Source: Ceratothoa steindachneri (lineage: Eukaryota; Arthropoda; Malacostraca; Isopoda; Cymothoidae). Taken from it: a stretch of DNA of 64,000 nt. The position numbers and the translations under genes are program-made. The notes beneath the pieces were generated by a model. The model saw only the letters and a program-made list of their open reading frames with translations, was not told where the DNA came from and ran no database searches. Positions 61,494-64,000 of the stretch are shown here, piece after piece. Each line of letters starts with the position of its first letter. Position 1 is the first letter of the stretch. Location: positions 203,572,739 through 203,636,738 of the forward strand of contig OZ018325.1 in the NCBI GenBank assembly GCA_963969495.1, in the 5' to 3' direction.

Positions 61494-62218
61494 ATGCCTC
61501 TGAGCATTCCTATAATAAAAATCTCCTGGGAAACTTAAATATATATATCATCATTATGTATAAAACTCAATTTTTTTGTCATTTAAATAATTCATTATGC
61601 ATTACTTTAACTTGTCAATTTAATCATTTAATAATTTTACTTTAACTGTTAATTTAATCATTTTACTTAACTTTGTCAATTTAAACTTTCAAATTAATTT
61701 ACTTCAACTTTTGTAAATCAAATCATTTATGTTAAACTTAATAATCAATTAATTCATTTATTTTACTTGCCATTTCAATTAGCATATACTGTTCCAAACA
61801 AAATCTCTTAAATTTCACACACAAACAAACAAAGACACGTTCCCAGCTCGACCAAATGAGCACGCTTTCTGCCCTCTTCACTCGCCGCTTTCGTCGTCTA
61901 AAGCCCCCAATTCACAGTCCATTATAGATACTTTAAAATACTCTAAATTACTACACTATATTACTTACAACTCAATATTATTTACTATATCAAAGATACT
62001 CTATTATACTCTATATTACTATATTATTATTTACTCTATTATTCACTCTATATTGTTTCACCATATATTCACCATAATTACTTAACCTACTTATCTCTGT
62101 ATATTCGTTGATTTTTATAAATATATTTATATTTGTGTAATTCTCTTTCTTAACGCCCAAGTCAATATTCCAAAATTTATTTCGCTGTCGCCTGTAGGCC
62201 TAAAGCTAACGGCAGACA
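61494..62218 (+). repeat. Probable gypsy 3' LTR
   Basis: Begins TGTTATAGCAATGCC after a polypurine tract (AGGGACGGGGGG at 61481-61492) and can end with ACA at 62218, about 725 bp. The 5' LTR is absent, so the right edge is inferred from where Tc1 sequence resumes. Confidence 0.65.
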
Positions 62219-62760
62219 TCTTCGATCAAACAAAATCTATGGGTATGGTTTTCGAAACGCTATCTAGACTGATTTATTAACCGAAGATAAATCACATTGA
62301 TAACCATACACTATAATTTCCTGAAGAGCAGCGTCAATTCTGGTGGTATAAGCGTTAGAGGATGAGGCATAACTTCGGCGGAAGGTACTAGCCCACTTGT
62401 CCGCTTGCAGCATAGTTAATGCCCAAGTATATAAGGAACTTCTGCAAACACATGCTGTATGTACTCAGTATAAAAGCCGCCTCTACCCAACCTGCCATTT
62501 TTATGCAGGATAATGCACCTTGCCACACGGCAAAGTTGGTGTAGAAGTTCCTGGATCAGGAGGAAGTAAGTGTCATGGACTGACCTATTCAGATACCGGA
62601 CCTCAATTCGTTTGAGTAGTTGGAGAAAACGCTAGGAAAGACAAGAAATTTGGGAAATATTACAAAGGTAATGGAGAAATATAACACCAGAAGAATTTCT
62701 TCGGTTAGTCGGCTCATGTGGCTGAAGATGTCAGTTTGTAATTTATAGTAAACGTTAACA
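62219..62760 (+). pseudogene. Tc1-like transposase, C-terminal half
   Basis: Continuation of 60289-60734: 'VNAQVYKELL'-like segment, 'AIFMQDNAPCHTAKLV' (second catalytic Asp), 'KFLDQEEVSVMD' and 'PDLNSFE' (third block, degraded). Several stops. Confidence 0.8.
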
Positions 62761-63075
62761 TACCAAGTACTAATATAATGTAACAACTGAAAATAATTTG
62801 TTGAGTAACTTATATCATTGTACCTTCTCATCTACGTCTGTTGTGTCATGTGTCCGGATCAAATTGACCACAATATTTTGGGAATAAAAATGCTCTTTTG
62901 TACGTAACTTGCAGTTTCATCCATCCTGACATTTATAATGTACATGTAGAACTTATACCCATGGTTAGTTTATATCTTTAATTTTTTATCATGCTTTGCC
63001 TATCATTATTCGGTTTGAAGCTACTGTAAGATTTGTGATGGAAACCTATGTAAGAATCCTTTTTAAAAGATTTAT

Positions 63076-63890
63076 TTATAGAAGCAAAATAATGTCATTT
63101 GACGCATTTAAATACTTAATATAATATATAGAAGCTATGCCATATACATCTTTCAATGCATTAATTCTTATAGCCATGGTTATACTTATTTCAGAATTGT
63201 CTCCTGCGAAATTTATTCCCAGGTTGCACACAACATTTAGGATAAATCTGCCTCTGATGTTGGGTTTCGTAGCTCTTTTCGCACTACTTCGCCTGTTATG
63301 CCCCAAAGGTGTTCAATGGGGTTCATATCAGGTGATAGGTTTGGCCAAGGAGTTCTTCAGGGCCCGTTTTGGGAGTGCCAGTCCATGCGTTTTAACCTGC
63401 GGCGAAGCGCCAGGTCAAGGCGTCGCTATTTTTTCAAAAGGAGTAAAGTTTAATTTTACCCATTTAGAGCCATGAGATAACCCATATGACTATGGGACAT
63501 AGGGTTATTCACCCTGGAGATTTCAAATCTGCCATCGGATTTAGCGCTGGTTGTCGCCAATAAAGGGCAGAAGCCTCATTTAGCCATTCAAAGGCACTCG
63601 TAAGTGATTTGAACCATGGGAAACCATCAATGCAATAACCATTTATAATCTCATCTCAAAACGCCACTGGTCAGTGGATGGACTTTCCCTCCTGTTCGGC
63701 TGAGGCATAGAGCACAATTCTCCATAAATAATGTCATTTTTTTCAATTTTTGCACTGGAGAAAACTTGGAGAAGTCTTTTACGAAGAATGAAGATGTTTT
63801 TTTCCGAGTTTATGTTGCTAATATGCTCCATCAGTTCTGAACGACCAGCACTCCAGATTCCTTTCCACACTATCACTTACAAAAGGTTTT
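63076..63890 (-). pseudogene. Tc1-like transposase relic
   Basis: The minus strand from 63876 reads 'IVWKGIWSAGRSELM', 'NSEKNIFILRKRLLQVFSSA' and a poorly kept second catalytic block. A non-matching stretch (about 63430-63640) follows, then 'PNLSPDMNPIEHLWG' (third block) and 'KELRNPTSEADL' near 63225. The middle stretch may be a small insertion. The N-terminal part lies beyond the clear match. Confidence 0.75.
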
Positions 63891-64000
63891 AATGAATCTG
63901 AAAAATAAAACAATACAAAAAATTAAATTCTTCAAAGTCTCTGGGCCCATAGAAGGTTTACGCAATTCACTTAAATGAAAGAAAAAAAACAATTGGTTAA

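Larger units (their letters stand above)
59935..63060 (+). mobile_element. Tc1-like element split by a gypsy fragment
   Basis: Terminal repeats: 59959-59991 matches the reverse complement of 63012-63044 at 29 of 33 positions (TTTCCATCACAAA...CTTCAAACC). Removing 60735-62218 would leave about 1.64 kb, the usual Tc1 size. The transposase reads left to right on both sides of the insertion. Confidence 0.85.

Overview
The window is non-coding, transposon-dense DNA from an animal nuclear genome. I found no convincing host protein gene, rRNA, intact tRNA, operon or CRISPR array. It is AT-rich, carries over twenty (TA)n arrays, several up to 100-190 bp, and nearly every protein match is a decayed transposable element: Penelope-like retroelements (PLEs), a Polinton/Maverick remnant, many Tc1/mariner relics, L2/CR1-like LINEs, a Ty3/gypsy fragment and tRNA-derived SINEs. 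This mix fits a large invertebrate genome. A cephalopod or other lophotrochozoan is my guess, but nothing here proves it.

Layout. 0-10 kb: (TA)n, a fresh 306-bp tandem duplication, MITE-like elements, GA/GT-rich low complexity and LINE 3' tails. 10-13 kb: CR1-like and Tc1-like remnants. 13.4-15.7 kb: two PLE pieces in opposite orientation around (TA)n. 18.0-18.6 kb: a near-perfect 301-bp duplication. 19.5-21.0 kb: a PLE with reverse transcriptase core, C-terminus, hammerhead-like motif and the start of a second copy. 21.06-24.55 kb: a shrunken Polinton with long inverted repeats and broken DNA polymerase B. 25.54-29.01 kb: a TIR-bounded DNA transposon whose long broken ORF belongs to a widespread but, to me, unnamed family. 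29.1-29.7 kb: a 600-bp palindrome with tRNA-like segments. 30-39 kb: PLE fragments, Tc1/mariner relics and trinucleotide-rich DNA. 39.6-41.2 kb: an L2-like LINE. 41-47 kb: a dispersed AT-rich repeat, Tc1/mariner relics and (CTT)n. 47-52 kb: mostly featureless. 52.3-53.3 kb: a 71-bp satellite with a five-unit higher-order period. 53.3-64 kb: Tc1/mariner and CR1 relics, two mariners inserted into (TA)n, and a Tc1 split by a gypsy fragment.

Two signals stand out. First, PLE fragments repeatedly begin or end at (TA)n arrays. Six short stem-loop motifs ending in GAAAC or a close variant, followed by an ATAAA-like tail, resemble degenerate hammerhead ribozymes; three lie just upstream of a PLE N-terminal coding segment and one just downstream of a PLE C-terminus. 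This is the partial-tandem (pseudo-LTR) design of PLEs. Second, the 25.5-29.0 kb element joins 63-bp terminal inverted repeats (57/63 identical) to the unnamed ORF family, which supports calling that family a cut-and-paste transposon.
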